From assembly GCF_030694085.1 (NCBI RefSeq), contig NZ_JAUXZE010000032.1, forward strand, positions 62,001-126,000: a stretch of DNA of 64,000 nt, written 5' to 3'. The translations under genes and the position numbers were made by a program. Shown here piece by piece: positions 19,284 through 28,049 of the stretch (position 1 is its first letter; every line of letters starts with the position of its first letter). Origin of the DNA: Tabrizicola sp. Lineage in GTDB: Bacteria; Pseudomonadota; Alphaproteobacteria; Rhodobacterales; Rhodobacteraceae. A model generated the notes under the pieces. It did no database searches, was not told where the DNA came from, and was given only the letters and a program-made list of their open reading frames with translations.

Positions 19284-20411
19284 TCAGTCGACGTCGGCAA
19301 AGTCGCCGCGCTTCTTGCCGCTGGCGTTCAGCGCCAGGGTTGCGGCCATGAACCCGTCAAGATCGCCGTTCAGGACGCCTTGCGTGTCGCTGGTCTCGTA
19401 CCCGGTGCGCAGGTCCTTGACCATCTGATAGGGCTGCAGCACGTAGGACCGGATCTGGTTGCCCCAGCCCGCGTCGCCCTTGTTTTCATGCGCTTCGTTG
19501 ATGGACGCGGTGCGGCGGTCCAGTTCCTGCTGGTAGAGGCGCGATTTCAGCGCCTTCATCGCGATGTCGCGGTTCTGGTGCTGGGATTTGAGCGACGAAG
19601 TCACCACGATCCCGGACGGAAAGTGGGTGATCCGCACGGCCGAGTCGGTCTTGTTGACGTGCTGACCGCCCGCGCCACTGGAGCGGACGGTGTCGATGCG
19701 GATGTCCTTGTCCTGGACCTCGATCTCGATGTTGTCGTCGACGACCGGGTAGACCCAGACCGAGCAGAAGCTGGTATGCCGCCGCGCCGCGCTGTCGTAG
19801 GGGCTGATGCGGACCAGCCGGTGCACGCCCGCCTCGGTCTTCAGCCAACCGTAGGCGTTCTTGCCGCTGATCTTATAGGACGCCGACTTGATCCCCGCGC
19901 CGTCGCCTTCGGATTCCGATTGCAGTTCCACGGTGTAGCCATGCGCCTCGGCCCAGCGGACATACATCCGCGCCAGCATGCTGGCCCAGTCGCAGCTTTC
20001 CGTGCCGCCCGCGCCCGCGTTGATTTCCAGGAAGGTGTCGTTGCCGTCGGCCTCGCCGTCCAACAGCGCCTCCAGCTCTTTCGCCTCGGCGACCTTCACC
20101 AGGTCGGTCAGCGCCGCCTCTGCCTCGCGCACGATGTCGGTATCGCCCTCGGCCTCGCCCAGCTCGATCAGCTCGACGTTTTCCTTCAGGCCGCCGTCGA
20201 TCAGCTTGTAGGCGTTGACCGCATCCATCAGCGCCTGGCGGTCGCGCATCAGCTTTTGCGCCTTGGCCGGGTCGTTCCACAGGTCGGGGTCTTCGATCAT
20301 CGCGTCGAATTCCTCCAGCCGGTGCGGCGCGGTTTCCCAATCCAACCGCTGCGCCAGAAGCTTCAGCGTCTTCTCGATGGCCTCGATATTGGCTTGGGTT
20401 TCGGCGCGCAT
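19284..20411 (-). CDS. prfB: Peptide chain release factor 2
   Basis: Recognises UGA and UAA and releases the peptide. 375 residues in one open frame: there is no in-frame TGA or programmed +1 frameshift as in E. coli. The catalytic GGQ is in SSGAGGQHVNKTDSAVRI. The codon-recognition tripeptide reads SPY instead of SPF (ISPYDSAARRHTSF). It is the last gene of an apparent minus-strand run amidase - PBP1A - prfB; this order is familiar in Rhodobacterales. Confidence 0.96.
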   Translation of the reverse strand: MRAETQANIEAIEKTLKLLAQRLDWETAPHRLEEFDAMIEDPDLWNDPAKAQKLMRDRQALMDAVNAYKLIDGGLKENVELIELGEAEGDTDIVREAEAALTDLVKVAEAKELEALLDGEADGNDTFLEINAGAGGTESCDWASMLARMYVRWAEAHGYTVELQSESEGDGAGIKSASYKISGKNAYGWLKTEAGVHRLVRISPYDSAARRHTSFCSVWVYPVVDDNIEIEVQDKDIRIDTVRSSGAGGQHVNKTDSAVRITHFPSGIVVTSSLKSQHQNRDIAMKALKSRLYQQELDRRTASINEAHENKGDAGWGNQIRSYVLQPYQMVKDLRTGYETSDTQGVLNGDLDGFMAATLALNASGKKRGDFADVD

Positions 20412-20499
20412 GGGTCGGGTCCAGTCCTTGATCTTGGCCGTGGGTCATAAGGGTTTGACCGCGCCCCGGCAAGGGCGCGGCCCGGTTGGGTCTGCGGGG

Positions 20500-23055
20500 T
20501 CAGTAAAGTCCGCCCGATGAGACAGTGCCGAAATCGGCCTTCTTCGGGACCACGACCCGCTCGCCTTCCGAGTTGGTCACTGTGGTTCCCTGGTCGCCAC
20601 CGCCGCCCTCACCCTCGCCATAGGCGAAGAGGGGCAGGTTCTCGCCCATTGCAAAGCCGCCGTCGACGACAAGGCCGATGCCGATCAGCGCCTCTTCGCC
20701 CTCGCGGAAGTATTCCGACACCACGTTGTCGCCCGAGGCGTTGTCGGGCAGGGGCATGCCGCTGAAGCGGTCGATCTTGCGGAAATAGCCGCCCGGCGGG
20801 ACCTTGAAGTCACCGCCACCGTATTTCTTGATCGCGTCCTCCATGAAGTCCTGGAAGACGGGGACGCAAAGCGTGCCGCCGAAGGCGCTTTCGCCCAGCG
20901 TCCGGGGCTGGTCGAAGCCAATGTAGCAGCCCGCGACGATGTTCGAGGAGTAGCCGACAAACCAGACATCCTTGGCGTCGTTCGTGGTCCCGGTCTTGCC
21001 CGCAATCGGGACCGGCAGTTTCAGTCGGCTTGCCGATCCGCGCTGGACCACACCCCGCATCATGCTGGTCAGCTGATAGGCGGTGATCGCGTTCATAACC
21101 CGCTCGCGGTTGGTGTCGATCCTGACCCCCTGCCCCGCGGGCAGGTTGGGGTCGGCGCAGGTCTCGCAGACGCGCTGGTCGTGGCGGTAGATCGTCTTGC
21201 CGAAGCGGTCCTGCACGCGGTCGACCAGCGTCGGCTCTACCCGTTCACCACCGTTGGCGAACATAGCGTAGGCGGCGACCATCTTGAACAGCGTCGTCTC
21301 CTGCGCGCCAAGCGAGTTCGCCAGGAACGGCGCCATCCGGTCGTAGACGCCGAAGCGTTCGGCATAGCCCGCGACAGTCTGCATGCCGATTTCCTGCGCG
21401 ATGCGGATCGTCATCAGGTTCCGGCTCTGCTCGATCCCGGTCCGCAACGGCGTCGGTCCGTAGAACTTGTTCGAGGCGTTCTTCGGGGTCCAGAGGCCCT
21501 GCGGCGTCTCGATCTCGATGGGCGCGTCGACGACGATCGTGGCGGGGGTAAAGCCGCTGTCCAGCGCGGCGGCATAAACAAACGGCTTGAAGCTGGACCC
21601 CGGCTGGCGGGTCGCCTGCGTGGTGCGGTTGAAGACGGAATCCTGATAGGAAAAGCCGCCCTGCATCGCCAGCACGCGGCCGGTGTTCACGTCCATAGCC
21701 ATGAAGGCGCCCTGGACTTCCGGGACCTGGCGCAGCGACCAGCGATTGAAGGTGCCGTCGTCGTTCGTCACAGCGCGGACCAGAACCACATCGCCGACCG
21801 AGACCAGATCCCCCGCAACCTTGGCCTTCCTGGCCAATTCGCCGCCCTCAAGGCGCTTGCGCGCCCAGGTCACGTCCTCGGCCGGGATGAAATGGCCGTC
21901 CTCGTCGTCCATGACGCCTTCTATGCCGATGCGGGCGGCACTCTCTCCCACCTCCAGCACCACGGCGGGGAACCAGGCGTCCACGTCGCGCGGGACTTCG
22001 ACTGCAGCAAGTGCCTCTCGCCAGGTCTGCTCGGAGTCCAGAACCTCGGCGGGCAGCACCTTGCCGGTGCCGCGCCAGACGCCCTGGTTGCGGTCATATT
22101 GTTCCAGCCCGCGGCGCAGCGCCTCGGCGGCGGACTTCTGCAGGGCGGGGTCGACGGTGGCGCGGATCGTCAGGCCGCCCGAGAAGAACTGCTCTTCGCC
22201 GAAGGTGCCCGACAGCTGACGGCGGATTTCGTCGGTGAAATAGTCGCGCGGCGGCAGCGATTCCCGGAAGGCTTCGAATTCGCCGCCCTGCACGGTTTCC
22301 AGCGGGGCCGCCTTGGCTTCCTCATAAGTCGCCTGGTCGATGTATTTGTTGTCCAGCATCTCGCCCAGGACGTAGTTCCGGCGGGAAATGGCATCCTCGC
22401 GCTGGCGGACCGGGTGCAGGTTGCCAGGGCGCTGCGCCAGGGCGGCCAGATAGGCGACCTCGGCGGCCGACAGGTTGGACAGGCCCTTGTTGTAATAGGT
22501 CTGTGCGGCCGACGCGACACCGTAGGAGTTCTGGCCCAGGAAGATTTCGTTCAGGTAAAGTTCAAGGATCTTTTCCTTGCTCATCGCGGTTTCGACCCGC
22601 GCGGCCAGGATGATCTCCTTGATCTTGCGTTCGGCGGTGCGGTCCGACGACAGCAGGAAGTTCTTCATCACCTGCTGGGTGATGGTGGACGCGCCCCGGC
22701 AGCGCCCGCCTTCCAGGCATTGCAGCAGGGCGACCACCATCCCGCGGGTGTCATAGCCCTGGTGCGTGTAGAAATTCTTGTCCTCGGCGCTGATGAAGGC
22801 CTGCTTGACCAGATCGGGGATATCCTCGGCTGCGACGAACAGCCGCCGCTCGCGGGCGAATTCGTCGATGATCTCACCCTCGCCCGAATAGATCCGGCTG
22901 ATCGTTGCGGGGGTGTACTGCGCCAGATTCTCGATCGAGGGCAGGTCGCGGGAATACATGAAGAAGATGCCGCCGACGGTCAGCGCACCAAAGACCGCGC
23001 CCAGCGTCGCCGCCGAGAAGATCCCGCCCAGAACATTTCCGACAAACCTAAGCAC
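20500..23055 (-). CDS. mrcA: Penicillin-binding protein 1A (bifunctional)
   Basis: Class A PBP that polymerises and crosslinks peptidoglycan from the periplasmic side. About 851 residues from a GTG at 23055, chosen because an AAGGGGG ribosome site lies just upstream; upstream in-frame codons to 23109 look non-coding. A signal-anchor at about residues 5-30 is followed by the GT51 domain (AFISAEDKNFYTHQG, GASTITQQVMKNF, KEKILELYLNEIFLG), an OB-like insert, and the transpeptidase domain with SSFK (SxxK), SRN and KTGTT motifs. Downstream of an amidase gene in the same direction. Confidence 0.95.
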   Translation of the reverse strand: MLRFVGNVLGGIFSAATLGAVFGALTVGGIFFMYSRDLPSIENLAQYTPATISRIYSGEGEIIDEFARERRLFVAAEDIPDLVKQAFISAEDKNFYTHQGYDTRGMVVALLQCLEGGRCRGASTITQQVMKNFLLSSDRTAERKIKEIILAARVETAMSKEKILELYLNEIFLGQNSYGVASAAQTYYNKGLSNLSAAEVAYLAALAQRPGNLHPVRQREDAISRRNYVLGEMLDNKYIDQATYEEAKAAPLETVQGGEFEAFRESLPPRDYFTDEIRRQLSGTFGEEQFFSGGLTIRATVDPALQKSAAEALRRGLEQYDRNQGVWRGTGKVLPAEVLDSEQTWREALAAVEVPRDVDAWFPAVVLEVGESAARIGIEGVMDDEDGHFIPAEDVTWARKRLEGGELARKAKVAGDLVSVGDVVLVRAVTNDDGTFNRWSLRQVPEVQGAFMAMDVNTGRVLAMQGGFSYQDSVFNRTTQATRQPGSSFKPFVYAAALDSGFTPATIVVDAPIEIETPQGLWTPKNASNKFYGPTPLRTGIEQSRNLMTIRIAQEIGMQTVAGYAERFGVYDRMAPFLANSLGAQETTLFKMVAAYAMFANGGERVEPTLVDRVQDRFGKTIYRHDQRVCETCADPNLPAGQGVRIDTNRERVMNAITAYQLTSMMRGVVQRGSASRLKLPVPIAGKTGTTNDAKDVWFVGYSSNIVAGCYIGFDQPRTLGESAFGGTLCVPVFQDFMEDAIKKYGGGDFKVPPGGYFRKIDRFSGMPLPDNASGDNVVSEYFREGEEALIGIGLVVDGGFAMGENLPLFAYGEGEGGGGDQGTTVTNSEGERVVVPKKADFGTVSSGGLY

Positions 23056-23156
23056 AAAGCCCCCTTGTGTCTGCGCCCCCGCAGTATACCAGACGCGCCC
23101 CCGCGTCAAAACCTTGGCCGGTCACAAATGTCTGTCCGGGCGGGGTTCCGCAAGGG

Positions 23157-24377
23157 TCAGGGGTTGGCCGCAGCCCGCAGCGCCGTGTCTTCCGCGGACC
23201 AGGTGACCAGGGCCTGCAGCAGCGCCTCGGCCAGGGTCGCGCGCCAGGCCGGGTCGGACAGGCGCTGAAAATCGCGGTCCGAGGACAGGAACCCGACCTC
23301 AAGCAGGACCGATGGGATGTCGGGCGTCTTCAGGACCGAGAAGCCTCCCGATTGCTGCGGGTGCCGGTGCATCCGTATCTCGGCCGCCTTGATCGCCCCG
23401 ACCATCGCTTGTGCCAATCGGTCGGTACGTGGCGCGGTCTCGGTCCGGGCCATGTCCATCAGAACCTCGGCCACCACGTCGTCCTGGTCTGTCAGGTCCA
23501 CTCCAGCCAGAAGATCGTCGCGGTCATGCCGTTCGGCCAGCGCCGCCGCCGCCTCGTCCGAAGCCTCGGCGGCCAGGGTATAGACCGTGGCCCCCTGCGC
23601 GTCGCCTTCGGCCAGCGCATCGGCGTGCAACGACAGGAACAGGTCGGCCTCGGCCTCGCGTGCGATCGAGGTGCGGGTTTCCAGAGGCACGAAGACATCC
23701 TCGTCGCGCGTCATCACCACCCGGAAGCGGCCATCGCGGAGCAGGACTTCCTTTACCTCGCGCGCGAAGGTCAGCATCAGGGTGGCTTCGCTGACCCCGT
23801 CACGTTCGGCGCCGGGGTCGATGCCGCCGTGGCCGGGGTCCAGGACGACGACCAGCGGGCCGTTGCCTTGCGGCAGAGGCGGCACCAGCTGGGCCGCCTC
23901 GGGTAAGGCCCAGTCCGGCAGGTCAGGCCGCGCCGCCTCCAGCGCAAAACTGGCGGCATCCGTCGGCTCCAGCACGATCTCCAGCCGGGTCGCCTCGCCG
24001 GTCGACATTTCGGCCCGCGCGACCTTGTGCGGGGCTTCCAGCTCCAGCACCATGCGCGACCAGCCGGGACGGAAGCGGCCCGCCCGCAGCGAGACGCCGG
24101 GCTTGACGACGGCCAGGGTCTCGGCCCCCTTCCAGTCCACCTCGCGCGCGTCGATCACCAGACGGGGCGGGTTGTCCATCAGTCGCAGGCGCCAGGGCAC
24201 CGGCTGGCTGAGTTCCAGCCGCAGCTCCAGCCCACTGCCGGTGGCCACGATCCCCGACCGCATCGGGTTCACCCTGGCCAGCGCCGACAGCTCTTGCGCC
24301 GCCGTGGGCAGGGCCAGAAATTGGGCCGCAAACGGGGCCAGGAGCAGGGTCAGGATCAGGGTTTTCAGCGGGGTCAT
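23157..24377 (-). CDS. N-acetylmuramoyl-L-alanine amidase, AmiC type (AMIN + Amidase_3)
   Basis: Zinc amidase that removes stem peptides from glycan strands, usually at division. 406 residues: signal peptide (about 1-28), AMIN domain (about 35-140) for septal targeting, linker, and a catalytic Amidase_3 domain (about 173-395). The zinc and catalytic residues are visible in VVLDPGHGGIDPGA, GVSEATLML, LFLSLHADAL and SVLLEVGFLSS. Same strand and just upstream of PBP1A, so amidase and synthase are probably co-expressed. Confidence 0.93.
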   Translation of the reverse strand: MTPLKTLILTLLLAPFAAQFLALPTAAQELSALARVNPMRSGIVATGSGLELRLELSQPVPWRLRLMDNPPRLVIDAREVDWKGAETLAVVKPGVSLRAGRFRPGWSRMVLELEAPHKVARAEMSTGEATRLEIVLEPTDAASFALEAARPDLPDWALPEAAQLVPPLPQGNGPLVVVLDPGHGGIDPGAERDGVSEATLMLTFAREVKEVLLRDGRFRVVMTRDEDVFVPLETRTSIAREAEADLFLSLHADALAEGDAQGATVYTLAAEASDEAAAALAERHDRDDLLAGVDLTDQDDVVAEVLMDMARTETAPRTDRLAQAMVGAIKAAEIRMHRHPQQSGGFSVLKTPDIPSVLLEVGFLSSDRDFQRLSDPAWRATLAEALLQALVTWSAEDTALRAAANP

Positions 24378-24517
24378 CGCCGCCTTATCCCTGCTTGGCC
24401 GCGGTTTGTAAATTCCGCCCGCATCCCGCGGATCACAAAGCGGCGAGCGGCTTGTCTTGCCGCAAGGCCCCCCCTATCCTCCGCCCGCCGCAGATCCGCG
24501 GTCTTGCAGGAGCCTTC

Positions 24518-25279
24518 ATGACCCGCCTTGCCCTTGGCCTGATCGCCGGCCTTGCCGCCTTGCCCGCTTTTGCCGAGGAGCCGGTCACCGCACCCGTCGC
24601 GACCATGACCGAGGCCGAGCGCAAGGCCTTCCGCGACGAAGTGCGGGCCTATCTTCTGGAAAACCCCGAGGTTCTGATCGAGGCGATGGACGTCCTGCAA
24701 CAGCGCGAAGAGCGGGCGGGGCTGGACCGTGACAGCCAGATCATCGCAACCAACAGCGCGCGCATCTTCGCCAATCCGAACGACTGGGTCGGCGGCAACC
24801 CGGACGGCGACATCACCCTGGTCGAGTTCATGGACTATCGCTGCGGCTACTGCCGCAAGGCCTATGCCGAGGTCGAAGAGCTGATCGCGACCGATGGCAA
24901 CATCCGCTTCGTGGTCAAGGAATTCCCAATCCTGGGCGAAGCGTCGATGCTGTCGGCCCAGTTCGCCATCGCGCTGCGCCAGCTGCACGGTGACGAGGCC
25001 TACGGAAAGGCGCATGATGCCCTGATCGCCCTGCGAGGCGAGCCTACGATCGAGACTCTCTCCCGGCTGGCAGGCGATCTGGGATACGAGGCACAACCGA
25101 TCGTCGACCGGATGAACACGCCTGCGGTGATGGCGGTCATCCAGGACACTTATGCCTTGGCCGAGATGATGGACATCAGCGGCACTCCGGCCTTCATCAT
25201 GGGGGATGGCGTGATGCGTGGCTATGCGCCGCTGAACATCATGCGCGACTTCGTCGCCGACATGCGCGCGGACGGCTGA
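24518..25279 (+). CDS. DsbA-family thioredoxin-fold protein
   Basis: 253 residues from the ATG at 24518, which follows a GCAGGAG ribosome site and begins a signal peptide (MTRLALGLIAGLAALPAFA). A helical N-terminal extension (about 30-95) precedes a DsbA/ScsC-like thioredoxin domain with active site CGYC in FMDYRCGYCRKAYAEV and the cis-Pro loop SGTPAFIMGD. A periplasmic disulfide oxidant or isomerase is expected; the N-terminal helix resembles the oligomerisation segments of Com1/ScsC-like proteins. Divergent from the amidase gene. Confidence 0.88.
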   Translation: MTRLALGLIAGLAALPAFAEEPVTAPVATMTEAERKAFRDEVRAYLLENPEVLIEAMDVLQQREERAGLDRDSQIIATNSARIFANPNDWVGGNPDGDITLVEFMDYRCGYCRKAYAEVEELIATDGNIRFVVKEFPILGEASMLSAQFAIALRQLHGDEAYGKAHDALIALRGEPTIETLSRLAGDLGYEAQPIVDRMNTPAVMAVIQDTYALAEMMDISGTPAFIMGDGVMRGYAPLNIMRDFVADMRADG

Positions 25280-25416
25280 ACCCGGCTGCCCCGCGTGGCC
25301 CGCTGTGGCGGCGCGTTTGCCGGATACGCTTGGGCAAACGTCGCAGGCCAACTCGACTTGTGCTGCCGTCCCGCGCAGGATGCCGGAGTACACAGGCCCT
25401 ATCCGAGCAGGCAGGC

Positions 25417-25752
25417 ATGACCCGGACCTACCTTATTCTTCTGGCGGCCATCGTGGCCGAAGTGGTTGCGACGACCGCTTTGGCCCGGTCGGAAAGCTTT
25501 ACCCGCCTCTGGCCTTCGCTGGTGGCGATCTTCGGCTATGCGGTGGCCTTCTGGCTTTTGTCCTATCCGCTGCGGGTGATGCCGACCGGGGTCGTCTATG
25601 CGATCTGGTCGGGCATGGGCATCGTGCTGATCAGCGGCGTGGCCTGGGTCTGGTATCGCCAGACGCTTGATTTTGCAGCCATCCTGGGGCTTGCCTTCAT
25701 TCTGGTGGGGGTCTTGATCGTGAACCTCTTCTCGAAATCGATCCCCCACTAG
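25417..25752 (+). CDS. SMR family multidrug efflux protein (EmrE-like)
   Basis: 111 residues with four membrane segments. The essential membrane Glu is in the first segment (LLAAIVAEVVATTAL), followed by SESFTRLWPSLVAI and YPLRVMPTGVVYAIWSGMG, both hallmarks of small multidrug resistance proteins. These antiport protons for lipophilic cations or, in other members, guanidinium. No second SMR gene is adjacent, so a homodimer is likely. The start at 25417 matches the family length; the upstream in-frame extension is not family-like. Confidence 0.92.
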   Translation: MTRTYLILLAAIVAEVVATTALARSESFTRLWPSLVAIFGYAVAFWLLSYPLRVMPTGVVYAIWSGMGIVLISGVAWVWYRQTLDFAAILGLAFILVGVLIVNLFSKSIPH

Positions 25753-25758
25753 GCCGCC

Positions 25759-26979
25759 TCAAGCCTCGACCGCCGTCGGTTCGGGCCGCAGCGCATGGGC
25801 AACCCAGAGGCCGACGCCGATCACGACCAGGCCGCCTCCAACCGCCGCGAAGGTTCCAGCAAGCCCCAGCCAGGCCACCAGCGGTGCCGACACCAGGGGC
25901 GAGGCGAACTGGCCCAGGAAGAACGCCGTGGTCAACAGGCCCGAGGCCCGCCCCCGCATCGTCGCCGGGACCCGCGCCATGAACCAGGTCGTGTAGTTGG
26001 GCATCGAGATCCCCATCCCCAACCCCGCGATCAGTGACCCCCACAGCACGCCATGCCAGTCCGTCGCGGTGGCATGTGCCAGAAAGCCCAAGCCGATCAG
26101 CACGAACGACAGCCCGAAGATCGTCATCGCCGACAGCCGCGCACGGATGCGGCCATACATCAGCGATACCGGGGCCGAGACGGTGACCAGCGCCGCCATC
26201 AGGGCGCCCACGACCAGGGGGCTGGTGGTCCCCAGCGCCTCCAGATGGAACGGCAGCCGGGTGGGCGTCACGTAGAACGCGACCTGGAACAGAAAGGCCA
26301 GCGGCGCGATGAAGGCATAGGCTGCCCAGGGGAAGCGGTCGGCGGTGGTCTGCACGGGCTTCGGCTGGTCGCGCTCGGCCGCGATCTGGCGGGCATGCGG
26401 ACCAAGTGCCACGAACGCCAGCGCCGCGATGGGCAGGATCAGCGCATAGACCGCGAAGGCCCCGCGCCAGTGATAGCTGGCCAAGAGGCCCCCCAGCAGC
26501 ATGAAGACGATCCCCGCCGCCGAGATCGCCGCCCCCTGCATCCCCAGAAACCGCGCCCTCTCCGGCCCCTGCCACAGGTCGCTGGCCCAGGTCATGCCCA
26601 GGTTCATCGTCCCTGCAACCCCCAGTCCCAGCGCAAGCCTCCCGACCAGCATCGCCCAGACACTTTCCGCCCAAAGACCCGAGGTCCCCCCGACCGCATA
26701 GAGCACCGCCGTCACCAGCAAGAGCTTCTGCCGGTCCCAGCGGTCGATCAGCACCCCCATCAGGCCCGCCGACAAGACGATGGCCAGCGAGGGAAGCGTC
26801 ACGATCAGCCCGGCCAGCGTGTCGATATGCGGCACGTCGGCATAATGCGCCCGCAGGCCCGGCAAAGACGAGGCAACCGTCGCATTCGCCATGATCGTCA
26901 TCGAGGCGAGGCCAAGCACAGCCGCCGTCACTGTTCCACTCACCGCGCGAGAGGACGGTGTTTCGGTCATTCGGGTCAC
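25759..26979 (-). CDS. MFS transporter, divergent from a LysR regulator
   Basis: 406 residues with about 12 membrane segments. MFS loop motif MGVLIDRWDRQKLLLVT lies between segments 2 and 3, and the short MYGRIRARLSAM loop lies between 8 and 9. It resembles the YbjJ/arabinose-efflux-like permeases; the substrate is unknown. Divergent from the LysR gene with 88 nt between start codons, a layout in which the regulator usually controls the transporter. Convergent with the SMR gene, 6 nt between the stops. Confidence 0.87.
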   Translation of the reverse strand: MTRMTETPSSRAVSGTVTAAVLGLASMTIMANATVASSLPGLRAHYADVPHIDTLAGLIVTLPSLAIVLSAGLMGVLIDRWDRQKLLLVTAVLYAVGGTSGLWAESVWAMLVGRLALGLGVAGTMNLGMTWASDLWQGPERARFLGMQGAAISAAGIVFMLLGGLLASYHWRGAFAVYALILPIAALAFVALGPHARQIAAERDQPKPVQTTADRFPWAAYAFIAPLAFLFQVAFYVTPTRLPFHLEALGTTSPLVVGALMAALVTVSAPVSLMYGRIRARLSAMTIFGLSFVLIGLGFLAHATATDWHGVLWGSLIAGLGMGISMPNYTTWFMARVPATMRGRASGLLTTAFFLGQFASPLVSAPLVAWLGLAGTFAAVGGGLVVIGVGLWVAHALRPEPTAVEA

Positions 26980-27017
26980 GGGGGCTCCTTCGATCTGGTC
27001 TTGTGCAAGATGCCAAA

Positions 27018-27033
27018 GTCCACCATCATGGAC
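27018..27033. promoter_or_regulatory. Candidate LysR operator, GTCCA-N6-TGGAC
   Basis: Interrupted palindrome with perfect 5-bp arms in the 88-nt region between the divergent MFS and LysR start codons. Its position and dyad size suit a LysR-type regulator (T-N11-A pattern). Another half site, ATGGAC, begins at the LysR start codon. Binding is inferred. Confidence 0.45.
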
Positions 27034-27067
27034 AAGTCAGCCATTCCTGCAAGGTGCGTCCCGAATT

Positions 27068-27958
27068 ATGGACAATGACATAGACCTCACCGCCCTGCGC
27101 GGCTTCCGCACCGTCCTGCGCGAGGGGTCCTTTTCGGCTGCAGCCCTGACGCTGCGGGTGCCGAAGTCCACCCTGTCGAAGCGCGTCGCCGACCTGGAAT
27201 CCCACCTTGGCGTCCGGCTGATCGAGCGGTCCACCCGCACCCTCCGTGCCACGCAAGAGGGCGAGGTCCTTGCCGCCCGCGCCGACCGTCTTCTGGGCGA
27301 GGCCGAGGATATCCGGCGCGCGCTTGGCGAATCCGGCGGCACCCCGCGCGGGCATCTGCGGCTGGCCGTGCCGCAGGTGATCGGCAATCTTCTGATCGGC
27401 CCCATCGCTGCCGGGTTTCGCAAGCTTCACCCCGAGGTGACGCTGGAGATCCACTTCCTCGACCGCGCGCCCGACCTGCTGGAAGAAGGCTTCGACGGCT
27501 GCATCCGCTTCGGCCCGCTAGAGGATTCAAGCCAGGTCGCGCGCCGACTTTTGCACGGTCAGGCCATGCTGGCCGCATCGCCACACCTTCCCGGACTTGA
27601 CGCCCTGCACCATCCCACGGAACTGGTCCGGTTTCCGCTGGTCGGTCTGGCAACGCTTTGGGCGGGGGGCCTGCCGCTCAGCAACGGGACCGATGAGATC
27701 ACCCTGCCCTTCGCGCCGCCCTTGCGCCTGGGGTCGCACCTTGCGGTCCGCGATGCCGTGGTCGCCGGGGCCGGGATCGCCCCACTGCCCGGGATGATCG
27801 TCCGCGAGGAAATCGCGCAAGGCAGGCTGGTCCATGTGCTGCCGGACTGGTCCACACCGCGAAAGGCGATCTATTTCGTCTACCCCTCGGCCCAGTCGGT
27901 CACGGCGCGGCTGCGAGCCTTCATCGACCATCTGGCGCAGGAGTTGGGCGAGGATTAG
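27068..27958 (+). CDS. LysR-family transcriptional regulator
   Basis: 296 residues from the ATG at 27068. An N-terminal winged helix-turn-helix (about 4-63: LTALRGFRTVLREGSFSAAA ... STLSKRVADLESHLGVRLIE) is followed by a LysR substrate-binding domain (about 90-290). A longer in-frame extension to 26891 overlaps the divergent transporter gene and is not preferred. It probably controls that MFS gene; the inducer is unknown. A 65-bp repeat lies behind it. Confidence 0.93.
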   Translation: MDNDIDLTALRGFRTVLREGSFSAAALTLRVPKSTLSKRVADLESHLGVRLIERSTRTLRATQEGEVLAARADRLLGEAEDIRRALGESGGTPRGHLRLAVPQVIGNLLIGPIAAGFRKLHPEVTLEIHFLDRAPDLLEEGFDGCIRFGPLEDSSQVARRLLHGQAMLAASPHLPGLDALHHPTELVRFPLVGLATLWAGGLPLSNGTDEITLPFAPPLRLGSHLAVRDAVVAGAGIAPLPGMIVREEIAQGRLVHVLPDWSTPRKAIYFVYPSAQSVTARLRAFIDHLAQELGED

Positions 27959-27975
27959 GCGCCGCACCCGGTCCG

Positions 27976-28040
27976 CTCGTCGATGACTGCGTCACTCCTC
28001 GCTGGCGGCACCGACGAGAAGACGAAGTCGCACGAGGAGG
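27976..28040. repeat. Nested palindromic repeat, copy 1
   Basis: About 65 bp lying between the convergent ends of the LysR gene and ispG. Blocks in order are CTCGTCG, GACTGCGTC, CTCCTCG, a loop, CGACGAG, GACGAAGTC and CGAGGAG. The first pairs with the last, the second with the fifth and the third with the fourth, with one mismatch each, giving a long imperfect hairpin. Near-identical copies are at 37657 and 44899. It could act as a bidirectional terminator here. Confidence 0.75.
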
Positions 28041-28049
28041 AGCCCTTGC

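Noticed and set aside
27983..28048. Short frame starting MTASLLAG inside repeat copies 1 and 3
   Set aside because: The similarity of the two peptides is explained by the DNA repeat; copy 2 does not keep the frame.
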